From contig JANXEM010000019.1 of assembly GCA_025058435.1 (NCBI GenBank), positions 1-9,441 of the forward strand: DNA of 9,441 nt, read 5' to 3'. Each line of letters begins with the position of its first letter. Position 1 is the first letter of the stretch. The translations under genes were made by a program, and so were the position numbers. Source of the DNA: Candidatus Caldarchaeum sp. GTDB taxonomy: Archaea > Thermoproteota > Nitrososphaeria_A > Caldarchaeales > Caldarchaeaceae. The notes under the pieces were generated by a model, which saw only the letters and a list, made by a program, of their open reading frames with translations, made no database searches and was not told the DNA's origin. Positions 1-6,236 of this stretch are shown here, in pieces.

Positions 1-164
1 TCAAAGCAGTCCAAAAAGACGACGTCGTCGAAATCCTAACCGACAACCCACCTTCAACCGAAACCCTCCCCAAATCCATCAAAAACAACAAACAGCAATA
101 CATCGGAACCGAAAGCATCCAGCCCGGCGTATGGAAAATAGTGGCGAAAAAAGTGACCGCATAA
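1..164 (+). CDS. TusA/SirA-like sulfur carrier protein, C-terminal part (5' end outside window)
   Basis: The open frame enters from the left edge (first complete codon at base 3) and ends at a TAA at 162-164, leaving 53 visible residues. They follow the C-terminal half of the TusA/SirA/YeeD family: a DDVVEILTDNP strand with the usual 'aspartate-asparagine-proline' turn, then a helix, a Y-IG segment and a last strand, VWKIVAKKV. TusA-family proteins are small cytosolic sulfur carriers whose reactive Cys sits in an N-terminal Cys-Pro motif; that part lies outside the window, so the active site cannot be checked. TusA proteins pass sulfur to tRNA thiolation, molybdenum-cofactor synthesis or sulfur oxidation systems. 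Only two bases separate its stop from that of the convergent ATP synthase subunit C gene. The family call is made by eye from the strand/helix pattern. Confidence 0.72.
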   Translation, partial: KAVQKDDVVEILTDNPPSTETLPKSIKNNKQQYIGTESIQPGVWKIVAKKVTA

Positions 165-166
165 AT

Positions 167-1222
167 TCATGGAACCGACAGAGACGACCTGATCATCGAG
201 ATGTCTGTAACTCCTTCTTCTATGTATTTGGCGATGGTCGCCAAGTTTTTGGTTTCCGTTTCTTTGAGGACGAGGTATGCTACGAGCACGGTCTGACGGA
301 ACGGCGTCCTGTAGAAACTTTTGTAGGCCCAGCTGATTTTCTGTCTTTTGGCCGATTCCTCCAAGGCCGACAGAACGGTGGTGATGTTTCTTTCCCCCTT
401 AATTTTGTCGAATATTCCGTTTTCGGGCAGTTGTTCCAACGCTTTCCCGATTTCTTCGGCTTCGACGATGCTGGATAACAGTTTAACGTCGAGAGACACC
501 GTTTGGCTGGGGAGAAAATTCTTCACTTGACTGGGCAACAGGCCCCAGAACCGCGCCCGCAAAGCAGTTGCAACGGCCTTCACATCCAATTCGAGAAACA
601 TGAAAGGTTCGAGAAGTTTTCTTTCACCTCTGGATATTTTCCGGAAAACTTTGAAAAGATTTTCATGATACTGCTTGTCAATTACGGCGTCGACCGCCGA
701 AAAATCGCGTTTCTCGTTCAAAACATCCACTGCGGTTTTCAGAGTTTCGGACAAAGGTGTTTCCACGTATTCGCCGAGGAATTCCGTCAAATCTTTGGTG
801 TTCAAGGCCTTCAACGTCTGGTCTCGGACGCCAAGCAGCGTTTCGGGAAAGAGGTCGATGTGTTTTAAAATTTCGTCGGGAGGTTTCCCAAGGGCCTTCG
901 ATTTTAGGACGCTTTTTACGTTGAAATGGACGTATCGCATGAAAAGTTGGCGGAGAAGTTCGGGTCTTAGCGTGGTTTCGATTAGTTTGAAATGATGTTC
1001 GACAAGGCCTTTCCAAAGAGCTTTTTCTACTTCGGCGGAGCTGTATGGCCTCTGCAGCTGTGAAAGGAAGACGCCGTAATGGGTGGGGCGAAGAATTTCC
1101 ACGAAGTCGTTGAGGTTTTTTGCGTAGGAAAGTTCTTCGAGTGCTGTTGGCGCAAGAAGAAACGATTTGAACCCGTAGGCCTTGGTCACCGCGTATACGG
1201 GGTCGCTTTTGAGAGAGACCAA
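167..1222 (-). CDS. atpC: A/V-type ATP synthase subunit C
   Basis: A 351-residue protein, normal length for archaeal subunit C (AhaC/NtpC, homologous to eukaryotic subunit d). It is the socket that joins the membrane rotor to the central stalk of the A1Ao ATP synthase. The family's internal repeat is visible: MRYVHFNVKSVLKSKALG (about 95-112) and ELDVKAVATALRARFWGL (about 211-228) are equivalent helices, and the C-terminus has the conserved 'KNLATIAKYIEEG' segment (about 325-337). No signal peptide or membrane segment is seen, as expected. The start chosen is TTG (1222-1220), with AGAGGG nine bases upstream inside the end of the preceding gene; an ATG at 1230 is out of frame. The gene starts four bases after the stop of the H-like subunit and is surely co-transcribed with it. 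The rest of the ATP synthase is not in this window. Confidence 0.9.
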   Translation of the reverse strand: MVSLKSDPVYAVTKAYGFKSFLLAPTALEELSYAKNLNDFVEILRPTHYGVFLSQLQRPYSSAEVEKALWKGLVEHHFKLIETTLRPELLRQLFMRYVHFNVKSVLKSKALGKPPDEILKHIDLFPETLLGVRDQTLKALNTKDLTEFLGEYVETPLSETLKTAVDVLNEKRDFSAVDAVIDKQYHENLFKVFRKISRGERKLLEPFMFLELDVKAVATALRARFWGLLPSQVKNFLPSQTVSLDVKLLSSIVEAEEIGKALEQLPENGIFDKIKGERNITTVLSALEESAKRQKISWAYKSFYRTPFRQTVLVAYLVLKETETKNLATIAKYIEEGVTDISMIRSSLSVP

Positions 1223-1226
1223 TTCT

Positions 1227-1565
1227 TCATTCCCTCTGGCGACGGCGGCCGAACAAAGCTTCTTCGACGAGTTCCATGGCCCGAGGCCTGACCTTTTCAG
1301 CGCGTCGGCGGACTTTTTCTACGGCGAGAACGCCCTCCGCCATCAGCTTTTTGGCCTGCTCTTCGGCGTTCGCCACCTCCTCGGCGTAAACCCTACTCTG
1401 CCAAGCCCTCGCCTCTTCAAGGATAAGCTGACGCCTTTTCTCCGCCTCGCGAACCGCAGTCTCCACCAAAGCTCTCTTCATCGCCAAAGCAGTCTGCTCA
1501 ATTTCGTCCACTTTCTTGTCTGCAGCCCGCAGATCTTCGAAAACTCTCTCCAGCTCGTCGGCCAC
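1227..1565 (-). CDS. A/V-type ATP synthase peripheral stalk subunit, H-like (E/G class)
   Basis: A 112-residue, highly charged, Ala/Glu/Arg/Lys-rich protein predicted to be one long helix or coiled coil (about residues 3-95). It ends with 'AMELVEEALFG', which resembles the C-terminal segment of archaeal AhaH subunits. In the archaeal ATP synthase, subunit H pairs with subunit E to make the peripheral stalk that holds the catalytic head still. The length matches H (about 100-110) and is too short for E (about 190-200, with a globular C-terminal domain that is absent). The start is GTG (1565-1563), preceded by GGGG about four bases upstream. It lies immediately upstream of subunit C, which supports the assignment. 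Low-complexity coiled coils are hard to place by eye, so E/G-type stalk or a shortened E remain possible. Confidence 0.72.
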   Translation of the reverse strand: MADELERVFEDLRAADKKVDEIEQTALAMKRALVETAVREAEKRRQLILEEARAWQSRVYAEEVANAEEQAKKLMAEGVLAVEKVRRRAEKVRPRAMELVEEALFGRRRQRE

Positions 1566-1586
1566 GTATCCCCGTCAAGGCGCCCC

Positions 1587-1602
1587 GTAATAACCTTAAT
1601 TT
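1587..1602. promoter_or_regulatory. Divergent promoter region (ATP synthase operon / DUF59-like gene)
   Basis: The 59-bp divergent gap is AT-rich in its middle. On the plus strand CTTAATTT (1595-1602) is centred about 26 bp before ATG 1625, which fits an archaeal TATA box for a leaderless transcript. On the minus strand GTTATTAC (1594-1587) is centred about 26 bp before GTG 1565 and is a weaker candidate for the ATPase operon. Both are judged from position and composition only. Confidence 0.4.
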
Positions 1603-1624
1603 CAACCAAAAAGAAACGTGTTTG

Positions 1625-1909
1625 ATGACGGAGCTCGCCGAAAAGATCAGACAAGAGCTGGCGAAAATCAAAGACCCTTTAACGAACGTTCCCGTGATAT
1701 TTCTCGACGCTGAAATCGACATAAAAGTGCAGCCCGAAGGAATTGTTTACATCGTCTATTTCGCCAAAGACCCATATTCGTCGAACGTGATAACTTACGT
1801 GGAGGCGGTGAAGAAAATAGCCTCAAAGATAGCGGGAGACAGGAAAATATTGGTCGAAGTGCGGAACCACATGTTGTCCGATTTGTTGAACATGCGGTTG
1901 AACGAATAA
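1625..1909 (+). CDS. Small protein, possible MIP18/DUF59-like fold without the usual cysteine
   Basis: A 94-residue protein (ATG 1625; a TTG directly before it is a less likely start because the TATA-like box at 1595-1602 fits a leaderless ATG). It begins with a helix and then 'IKDPLTN', resembling the 'DP-TG' start of the MIP18/DUF59 (SufT/PaaD-like) iron-sulfur assembly family. A beta-hairpin, a helix (VEAVKKIASKI) and a strand (KILVEV) follow in the expected order. The family's TTPGCP-type loop appears to be replaced by 'AKDPYSS', and the protein contains no cysteine at all, so it probably does not handle Fe-S clusters in the usual way. The aminotransferase gene follows after about 35-40 bp, but a TATA-like box between them argues for a separate promoter. 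The family link is tentative; otherwise it is an uncharacterised protein. Confidence 0.6.
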   Translation: MTELAEKIRQELAKIKDPLTNVPVIFLDAEIDIKVQPEGIVYIVYFAKDPYSSNVITYVEAVKKIASKIAGDRKILVEVRNHMLSDLLNMRLNE

Positions 1910-1917
1910 TCTTCATG

Positions 1918-1924
1918 TTTTTAA
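1918..1924 (+). promoter_or_regulatory. TATA-like box before the class V aminotransferase
   Basis: TTTTTAA lies in the short gap after the stop at 1909, centred 23 bp before GTG 1944 and 29 bp before ATG 1950. The spacing fits a leaderless or very short-leader transcript starting near one of those codons. The call rests on position and composition only. Confidence 0.4.
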
Positions 1925-1943
1925 CCGACCGAGAGGATGGAAA

Positions 1944-3137
1944 GTGGGCATGAACGGAAACTATTTCGGAGAAAGAACCATGCTGATGATTCCCGGCCCG
2001 ACGGAGCTTCATCCGGCCGTTCAGAAAATTCTTTCCACACCCATCGTGGCTCACTACGGCCCCGAATGGTTGCCCACATACAACGAGACCTTGAAGCTGG
2101 CGGCGGCGATCTTCAAGACGAAGGCGGAAGTTTTCATGATGCCGACTCCGGGAACGGTGGCGCTCGAAACAGGAGTAATTAGCTTGGTGGAGCCGAACGA
2201 GAAGGTCGTCGCGTTGGTCAACGGCTTTTTCAGCGAAAGACTGGCCGACATAGCGGACAGCGTGGGCGCTCATACGATACGGGTCGAATCCGACCTCGGT
2301 CAAGCGGTCGACCCGTCAACCCTCGAAGATGTTCTCCGAAAAAACCCAGACACCAAAGCCGTTTTGGCGGTTCAGAACGAAACTTCCACGGGAGTGTTGA
2401 ACCCGATACCCGAATACGCCAAAGTCGTTCGAGAACGCGACGCTTTATTCATAGTTGATGCGATTTCTTCGTACGGCGGTGTCGAGATGGAGTTTGATGG
2501 TTGGGGGTTGGATTATTGCGTTGGATATGCGAACAAATGTCTCGGCAGCATTCCGGGAACTGTTCCGGTGGCGGTTAGTGAAAAAGCTTGGGAAGCGTTC
2601 CGGAGAAGGAAAACGAAACCGCGGTCTTTCTTCACCAACCTCGGCGTATGGCGGCATTACATCGACGAATGGGGCCCCATCGGTCACCCCTACCCGACCA
2701 CCATAAGCCCCCACGCAGTCCTTTGTTTCAAAGCCGCAGCCGAGGCGTTGCTCGAAGAAGGCCTTGAAAACCGTTACCGCAGACATCAGACCGTCGGAGC
2801 AGCCTTCAGAAAGGCGGTTCGGGCGATGGGGTTGGAGACGCTTCCGTCCGAAAAAGATGCCTCGCCGGTCGTTACAGCCGTGACTCTACCTTCTTCCATC
2901 TGGAAGGACGGCGGCAAGGTCAACCAAATCATGTTGCGGAAACACCGTATAATGGTAGGCGGTGGACTGGCCAAGCTGCACGGGAAAATCATCCGCGTCG
3001 GACACATGTGCGTCACCGCAAGCAGCCGATACGTAGTTCCCACGTTGGCCGCCCTAAAGGATACCTTTGAAGAACTGGGAATCAGCCTCAACGACGGGGT
3101 AGACGCCTTCGTAAAAAGCATGCCAAAAGGCCGCTAA
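1944..3137 (+). CDS. Class V aminotransferase, alanine-glyoxylate / serine-pyruvate type
   Basis: A PLP-dependent transaminase of the alanine-glyoxylate (AGT) family, cytosolic, 397 residues from GTG 1944. Family marks in order: the N-terminal 'MLMIPGPTELHP' (13-24, substrate-binding region), 'GTVALE' (70-75), 'VDAISSYGG' (171-179) whose Asp172 would bind the pyridine nitrogen, and 'ANKCLGSIPG' with Schiff-base Lys198. The C-terminal domain has 'GGGLAKLHGKIIRVGHM', typical of the family. It probably moves amino groups between alanine, serine or aspartate and glyoxylate or pyruvate; the exact pair cannot be read from sequence. Three starts compete: GTG 1944, ATG 1950 (two codons later) and ATG 1980. 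ATG 1980 has GGAG eight bases upstream and matches the usual family N-terminus. The disulfide oxidoreductase follows 23 bp later. Confidence 0.9.
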   Translation: MGMNGNYFGERTMLMIPGPTELHPAVQKILSTPIVAHYGPEWLPTYNETLKLAAAIFKTKAEVFMMPTPGTVALETGVISLVEPNEKVVALVNGFFSERLADIADSVGAHTIRVESDLGQAVDPSTLEDVLRKNPDTKAVLAVQNETSTGVLNPIPEYAKVVRERDALFIVDAISSYGGVEMEFDGWGLDYCVGYANKCLGSIPGTVPVAVSEKAWEAFRRRKTKPRSFFTNLGVWRHYIDEWGPIGHPYPTTISPHAVLCFKAAAEALLEEGLENRYRRHQTVGAAFRKAVRAMGLETLPSEKDASPVVTAVTLPSSIWKDGGKVNQIMLRKHRIMVGGGLAKLHGKIIRVGHMCVTASSRYVVPTLAALKDTFEELGISLNDGVDAFVKSMPKGR

Positions 3138-3160
3138 GCTTTTTATCATCCAGAGGAGAT

Positions 3161-3814
3161 GTGCAGACCGTGCCGCTGCTCAGCGAAAGAGATAGGAAAG
3201 CCGTCAGAAACAGGTTACAGGGGAACCTTGAAAACCTGGTCGTGATGAGGGTTTTTACGCAGGAATTTGAATGCCAGTACTGCGCTGACCTGAGGACGCT
3301 CGCTGAAGAGCTTTCGGAGCTTGGAAACGGTAAGCTCAAGCTCGAGACGTATGATTTCGAAAGAGATAGGGCTGCCGCCGATAGGTGGAAAGTGGACAAA
3401 ATTCCTGCGTTGCTGCTGCACGGCGCGAAAGAGTATAAAGTCCGATATTTCGGCCTTCCCGCCGGATACGAATTCGCTGCTTTGCTCGACGACCTCATCG
3501 ACGTCAGCCGGGGAATTTCAAGGCTTTCGCCTTTGGTGAAAGAACGTGTGAAGCAGATTGACAAGCCGGTGCACATCCAAGTTTTCGTCACCCCTACTTG
3601 TCCCTACTGCCCGCGGGCCGTCCGGACAGCTCATCAAATGGCCATCGAAAACGAGTTGATAACGGCGGACATGGTGGAGGCCATAGAATTTCCCCATCTC
3701 GCCAACAAATACGACGTCATGGCGGTTCCTAAGACCGTCATCAACGACAAAATCTCTTTTGAAGGGGCTTTGCCGGACAGTCATTTCTTGGAACATGTTT
3801 TGATGGCTGTTTGA
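3161..3814 (+). CDS. pdo: Protein disulfide oxidoreductase (glutaredoxin-like, two thioredoxin folds)
   Basis: A 217-residue protein with two thioredoxin folds in tandem, the PDO family of thermophilic archaea and some bacteria (P. furiosus PDO has 226 residues). Each half has its redox motif: C38-Q-Y-C41 in the N-terminal unit and C147-P-Y-C150 in the C-terminal unit, followed by 'IPA' (81-83) and 'VPK' cis-proline loops. PDO makes, breaks or shuffles protein disulfides in the cytosol and can accept electrons from a thioredoxin reductase; no such reductase is seen here. No signal peptide is present. The start is GTG 3161, with a strong AGAGGAG just upstream (3152-3158); a second in-frame GTG at 3170 is less well placed. 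It sits between two transaminases, 23 bp after one and 30 bp before the next, probably one transcript. Confidence 0.92.
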   Translation: MQTVPLLSERDRKAVRNRLQGNLENLVVMRVFTQEFECQYCADLRTLAEELSELGNGKLKLETYDFERDRAAADRWKVDKIPALLLHGAKEYKVRYFGLPAGYEFAALLDDLIDVSRGISRLSPLVKERVKQIDKPVHIQVFVTPTCPYCPRAVRTAHQMAIENELITADMVEAIEFPHLANKYDVMAVPKTVINDKISFEGALPDSHFLEHVLMAV

Positions 3815-3844
3815 CTCTAAATCGTTAAAAACTGGCGGGTCTGG

Positions 3845-4762
3845 ATGATGGCGGGTTTGAAAGCGGTCTGGATGGACGGAGAATTAGTTCCGTGGGAGGA
3901 TGCGAAAGTTCATGTATCGGTCAACGCTTTACATTACGGCACGGCGGTCTTCGAAGGAATCCGCGGCTACTTCCATGACAACGAAATCTACGTTTTCAGG
4001 CTCATCGAACATCTGCGGAGGCTCGTCGACTCGGCCAAAATCGTCATGCTCAAAAACCCCTACTCAGCCGAACAACTGCGCGAAGCAGTGATACAGACCA
4101 TCCGCCAAAACGGCTACAGAACCAACGTATACATCCGGCCGATAGTATACGCTGGAGAAAACATCATGTCCCTCAACGCCCAAAACCTGCCAGTCCACGC
4201 CGCCATAATCGTGTTCCCGCTCGAGAAATTCTTCTCCAAACCGGGCCTACGGGTATGCGTTTCATCGTGGCGGCGCCTACCGGATTCGTCCATGCCACCG
4301 AGAGCAAAGGCTTCGGCGAACTACCTCAACTCCGTTCTCGCATCGACGGAAGCACGTCAAATGGGATACGACGAAGCTCTTCTCCTCGACCAATCTGGAT
4401 ACGTCAGCGAAGGAGCTGGGGAAAACATCTTCCTTGTAAAAAACGACGTTCTTCACACCCCTCCAACCAGCTCATCCATCCTTGAAGGCATCACGCGAGA
4501 TTCCGTCATGACTTTGGCTTCGGACATGGGTTACAAAGTCGTGGAGCGCCAAATTTCGAGAACCGAGTTGTACACCGCGGACGAACTTTTCTTCACGGGA
4601 ACCGCGGCCGAAATAACGCCGATACTGGAGGTGGACGGCAGGAAGATTGGCGGAGGAACACCGGGGCCGGTTACCCAGAAGCTGGCGGAAAAATATCAAA
4701 AAGTGGTCAGGGGTTTGGAGCCTAACTATCGGAGATGGCTCACATCCGTCTACGGTCGCTGA
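3845..4762 (+). CDS. ilvE: Branched-chain amino acid aminotransferase (class IV PLP enzyme)
   Basis: A 305-residue class IV aminotransferase that swaps amino groups between 2-oxoglutarate and the 2-oxo acids of valine, leucine and isoleucine, the last step in making these amino acids. Motifs in order: 'WMDGELVPWEDAKVHV' (9-24), 'HYGTAVFEGIRGY' (30-42, with the phosphate-contact Arg40), Schiff-base Lys155 in 'KASANYLNS', 'GYVSEGAGENIF' (185-196), 'EGITRDSV' (214-221) and 'TGTAAEITPI' (251-260). These are the IlvE pattern rather than D-amino-acid transaminase or aminodeoxychorismate lyase, and the length is normal. ATG 3845 is followed directly by a second ATG. A GTTAAAAA (3824-3831) lies too close to be a TATA box for a leaderless start at 3845, so read-through from the upstream gene is more likely. 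The next gene begins 13 bp after its stop. Confidence 0.95.
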   Translation: MMAGLKAVWMDGELVPWEDAKVHVSVNALHYGTAVFEGIRGYFHDNEIYVFRLIEHLRRLVDSAKIVMLKNPYSAEQLREAVIQTIRQNGYRTNVYIRPIVYAGENIMSLNAQNLPVHAAIIVFPLEKFFSKPGLRVCVSSWRRLPDSSMPPRAKASANYLNSVLASTEARQMGYDEALLLDQSGYVSEGAGENIFLVKNDVLHTPPTSSSILEGITRDSVMTLASDMGYKVVERQISRTELYTADELFFTGTAAEITPILEVDGRKIGGGTPGPVTQKLAEKYQKVVRGLEPNYRRWLTSVYGR

Positions 4763-4775
4763 ATGGTGAAAGTCG

Positions 4776-5096
4776 TTGAAATGCATGGTCTGCGGCGAAC
4801 CAGTTCCATACGTGTTGCTGCGTCTTGATTTGCCGAGATGTCCGAAAGGGCATGAGCTGGGCGTCTGGGTTGCATGCGGAAATCCGCAGGAAAGCCACGT
4901 CTACCTCCGGAAAGACGAATCCAAATGTCCATTCTGCGGAAACAATTCGTTCCGGTTGATGGTTAAAGGGACTAAGGTCAAATGTCTTCACGAAGGCCCG
5001 GCGGGGCCATGCGCTTATCCGTTTTACGTGTGGCTTGAGGACGGGCCGCCTTGTCATTTGAACCATCTCACCAAAATCATGGTCGTGGAGAAGTGA
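4776..5096 (+). CDS. Uncharacterised Cys/His-rich zinc-ribbon protein
   Basis: I do not recognise this 106-residue protein as a named family. It has several potential metal ligands: C3-x2-C6, C22 with H26, C34, C51-x2-C54, C70 with H72, C79, and C93-H94 with H97. The first and third pairs look like the two knuckles of a zinc ribbon, so one or two zinc sites are likely. There is no membrane segment or signal peptide. The start is TTG 4776, with GGTGA six bases upstream (4765-4769); starting at the internal ATG 4785 would remove C3 and break the first CxxC, so TTG is preferred. It lies 13 bp after ilvE and one base before the Sua5 start, so it is in the same transcript. That position beside a tRNA t6A gene suggests an RNA- or translation-related role, as inference only. 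Confidence 0.75.
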   Translation: MKCMVCGEPVPYVLLRLDLPRCPKGHELGVWVACGNPQESHVYLRKDESKCPFCGNNSFRLMVKGTKVKCLHEGPAGPCAYPFYVWLEDGPPCHLNHLTKIMVVEK

Positions 5097-5097
5097 T

Positions 5098-5697
5098 TTG
5101 ACGAGTTTTGAGAAAATCATCGCCGCGGTCAAAGTTGTTTTGACGGGCGGCGTGATAGTATATCCGACCGACACTGTCTACGGAATCGGATGTGACCCTT
5201 TCAACGTTGAAGCGGTAAAGCGGGTTTATGAAATCAAGAAGCGGGAAGCAAAGCCGATGCCGGTTCTGTTGTCAAGCATCGACATGCTCTATTCGGTCGC
5301 CGACCCGACGCCGGAAGAGGTTGAAGCCGCCCTCAAGCTCTGGCCCGGGCCCGTAACGATATTGATGAAGAAAAACCCAAACCTTCCAGATATCGTAACC
5401 GCTGGAGAACAATCGGTCGGAGTCAGAATCCCCGCACACATGATTCCCTTGACCATCATGGAGAAGACGGGCAAACCCCTTGTTGGAACGAGCGCCAACA
5501 TCTCCGGCCAGCCGTCGGCCACCGAGGTTAAAAACATCGACGAATCGGTGCTGTCAAAAGCAGACATCGTAATCGACCACGGTGCCACGTTCCACAAACT
5601 GCCTTCGACGGTCATCAGAGTCAAACGTGACGGGTTTGAAGTTGTCCGAGAAGGTGCGATGAGGGCTGAAGAAGCGGCCAGAAGGCTGAAGGCCTAA
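5098..5697 (+). CDS. sua5: Threonylcarbamoyl-AMP synthase, short YrdC/TsaC form of Sua5
   Basis: Makes L-threonylcarbamoyladenylate from threonine, bicarbonate and ATP, the first step of tRNA t6A37 synthesis for ANN-decoding tRNAs. All hallmark segments of the YrdC fold are present: 'PTDTVYGIG' (23-31), the basic 'KKREAKPMPVLLSS' (47-60), 'LWPGPVTILM' (81-90), 'VRIP' (109-112) and 'TSANISGQPSA' (131-141). At 199 residues it has only the YrdC domain and lacks the C-terminal Sua5 domain found in longer archaeal proteins. The start is TTG 5098, one base after the upstream stop, with GGAG seven bases before it (5087-5090). Its last four bases overlap the end of the convergent cgi121 gene, which encodes a subunit of the complex that uses its product. 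Confidence 0.95.
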   Translation: MTSFEKIIAAVKVVLTGGVIVYPTDTVYGIGCDPFNVEAVKRVYEIKKREAKPMPVLLSSIDMLYSVADPTPEEVEAALKLWPGPVTILMKKNPNLPDIVTAGEQSVGVRIPAHMIPLTIMEKTGKPLVGTSANISGQPSATEVKNIDESVLSKADIVIDHGATFHKLPSTVIRVKRDGFEVVREGAMRAEEAARRLKA

Positions 5698-6236
5698 ATC
5701 ATCGCCGACGCCATTTTTTGGATGACGAGAAGCTTAACAGCTTCCTTCCGGTCTTTGGCTTGAACAGCGTCTATCTGCCGTCTGTCGATTCCATAATATG
5801 TGATGATTTTTTCGATGTCCGGGTTTTCGTTGAGCGTCGTCTCTTTCCCGCCAGCCATTTCGATGATTTTCGACGCCGTCTCGACAACGGTCTCCCGCTT
5901 CTCTCCCGCGACGATGTAGAGAGCTTTTTCCGAAGCAGGTGAAAGGCCTGCCTTCGAAATTGCTTCTTCGACTTGGGTTGTGGCGGCGAGCCGGAGCAGA
6001 ATTTCGTTCACCAAAGTCTTCGCCTTCTGCCGCTGCGTCCCAAAAGCCAGCATAGCGTCGACGACGGCGGCATCAAGAACATCCCAGCTTATCACAGCAT
6101 CCGGGTCAATCAACTGCACGTTCCTAAAATTGGCGAAAACTTTCTTAACAAATTCATCGGCCGATAGCTTTCCAAGCTCCACCACGCCGGCGGCGAAAAA
6201 ATGGTTGCGGAATTCGACAACCCTCAAATCAACCAC
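5694..6236 (-). CDS. cgi121: KEOPS complex subunit Cgi121
   Basis: A 180-residue protein of the Cgi121/TPRKB family, the KEOPS subunit that binds tRNA and helps Kae1, Bud32 and Pcc1 transfer the threonylcarbamoyl group to A37. Recognisable parts are 'NVQLIDPDAVISWDVLDAAVVDAMLAF' (39-65), matching the family's 'q.id...v....hl..A...A..a', then 'AKTLVNEILLRLAATTQVEEAISKAG' (72-97), where the family has 's...E.LLy.a..rqi..A....G'. 'EKALYIVAG' (103-111) and a helical C-terminal tail follow. The start is GTG 6236, overlapping the last eight bases of the ubiquitin-like gene; no stronger start lies downstream near the conserved N-terminus. It ends in a TAG that shares bases with the stop of sua5. The other KEOPS genes are not in the window. 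Confidence 0.9.
   Translation of the reverse strand: MVDLRVVEFRNHFFAAGVVELGKLSADEFVKKVFANFRNVQLIDPDAVISWDVLDAAVVDAMLAFGTQRQKAKTLVNEILLRLAATTQVEEAISKAGLSPASEKALYIVAGEKRETVVETASKIIEMAGGKETTLNENPDIEKIITYYGIDRRQIDAVQAKDRKEAVKLLVIQKMASAMI

Noticed and set aside
131..478. 115-codon plus-strand open frame starting near the end of the TusA-like gene
   Set aside because: It is antisense to the subunit C gene; the Phe/Asp/Gly-rich translation has no recognisable motif.
1668..2303. 211-codon minus-strand open frame
   Set aside because: It crosses two well-supported plus-strand genes, is rich in Arg, Ser and Cys and shows no family motif.
3138..3147. T-rich GCTTTTTATC after the class V aminotransferase
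   Set aside because: It could be a terminator or a weak TATA box, but its spacing to GTG 3161 is wrong for the latter, and five Ts alone do not support a terminator.
3088..3591. 167-codon minus-strand open frame
   Set aside because: It is antisense to the disulfide oxidoreductase gene and has the Ser/Leu-rich makeup of a shadow frame.
3824..3831. TATA-like GTTAAAAA before ilvE
   Set aside because: It lies only about 17 bp before ATG 3845, too close for a leaderless start, so I did not list it as a promoter.
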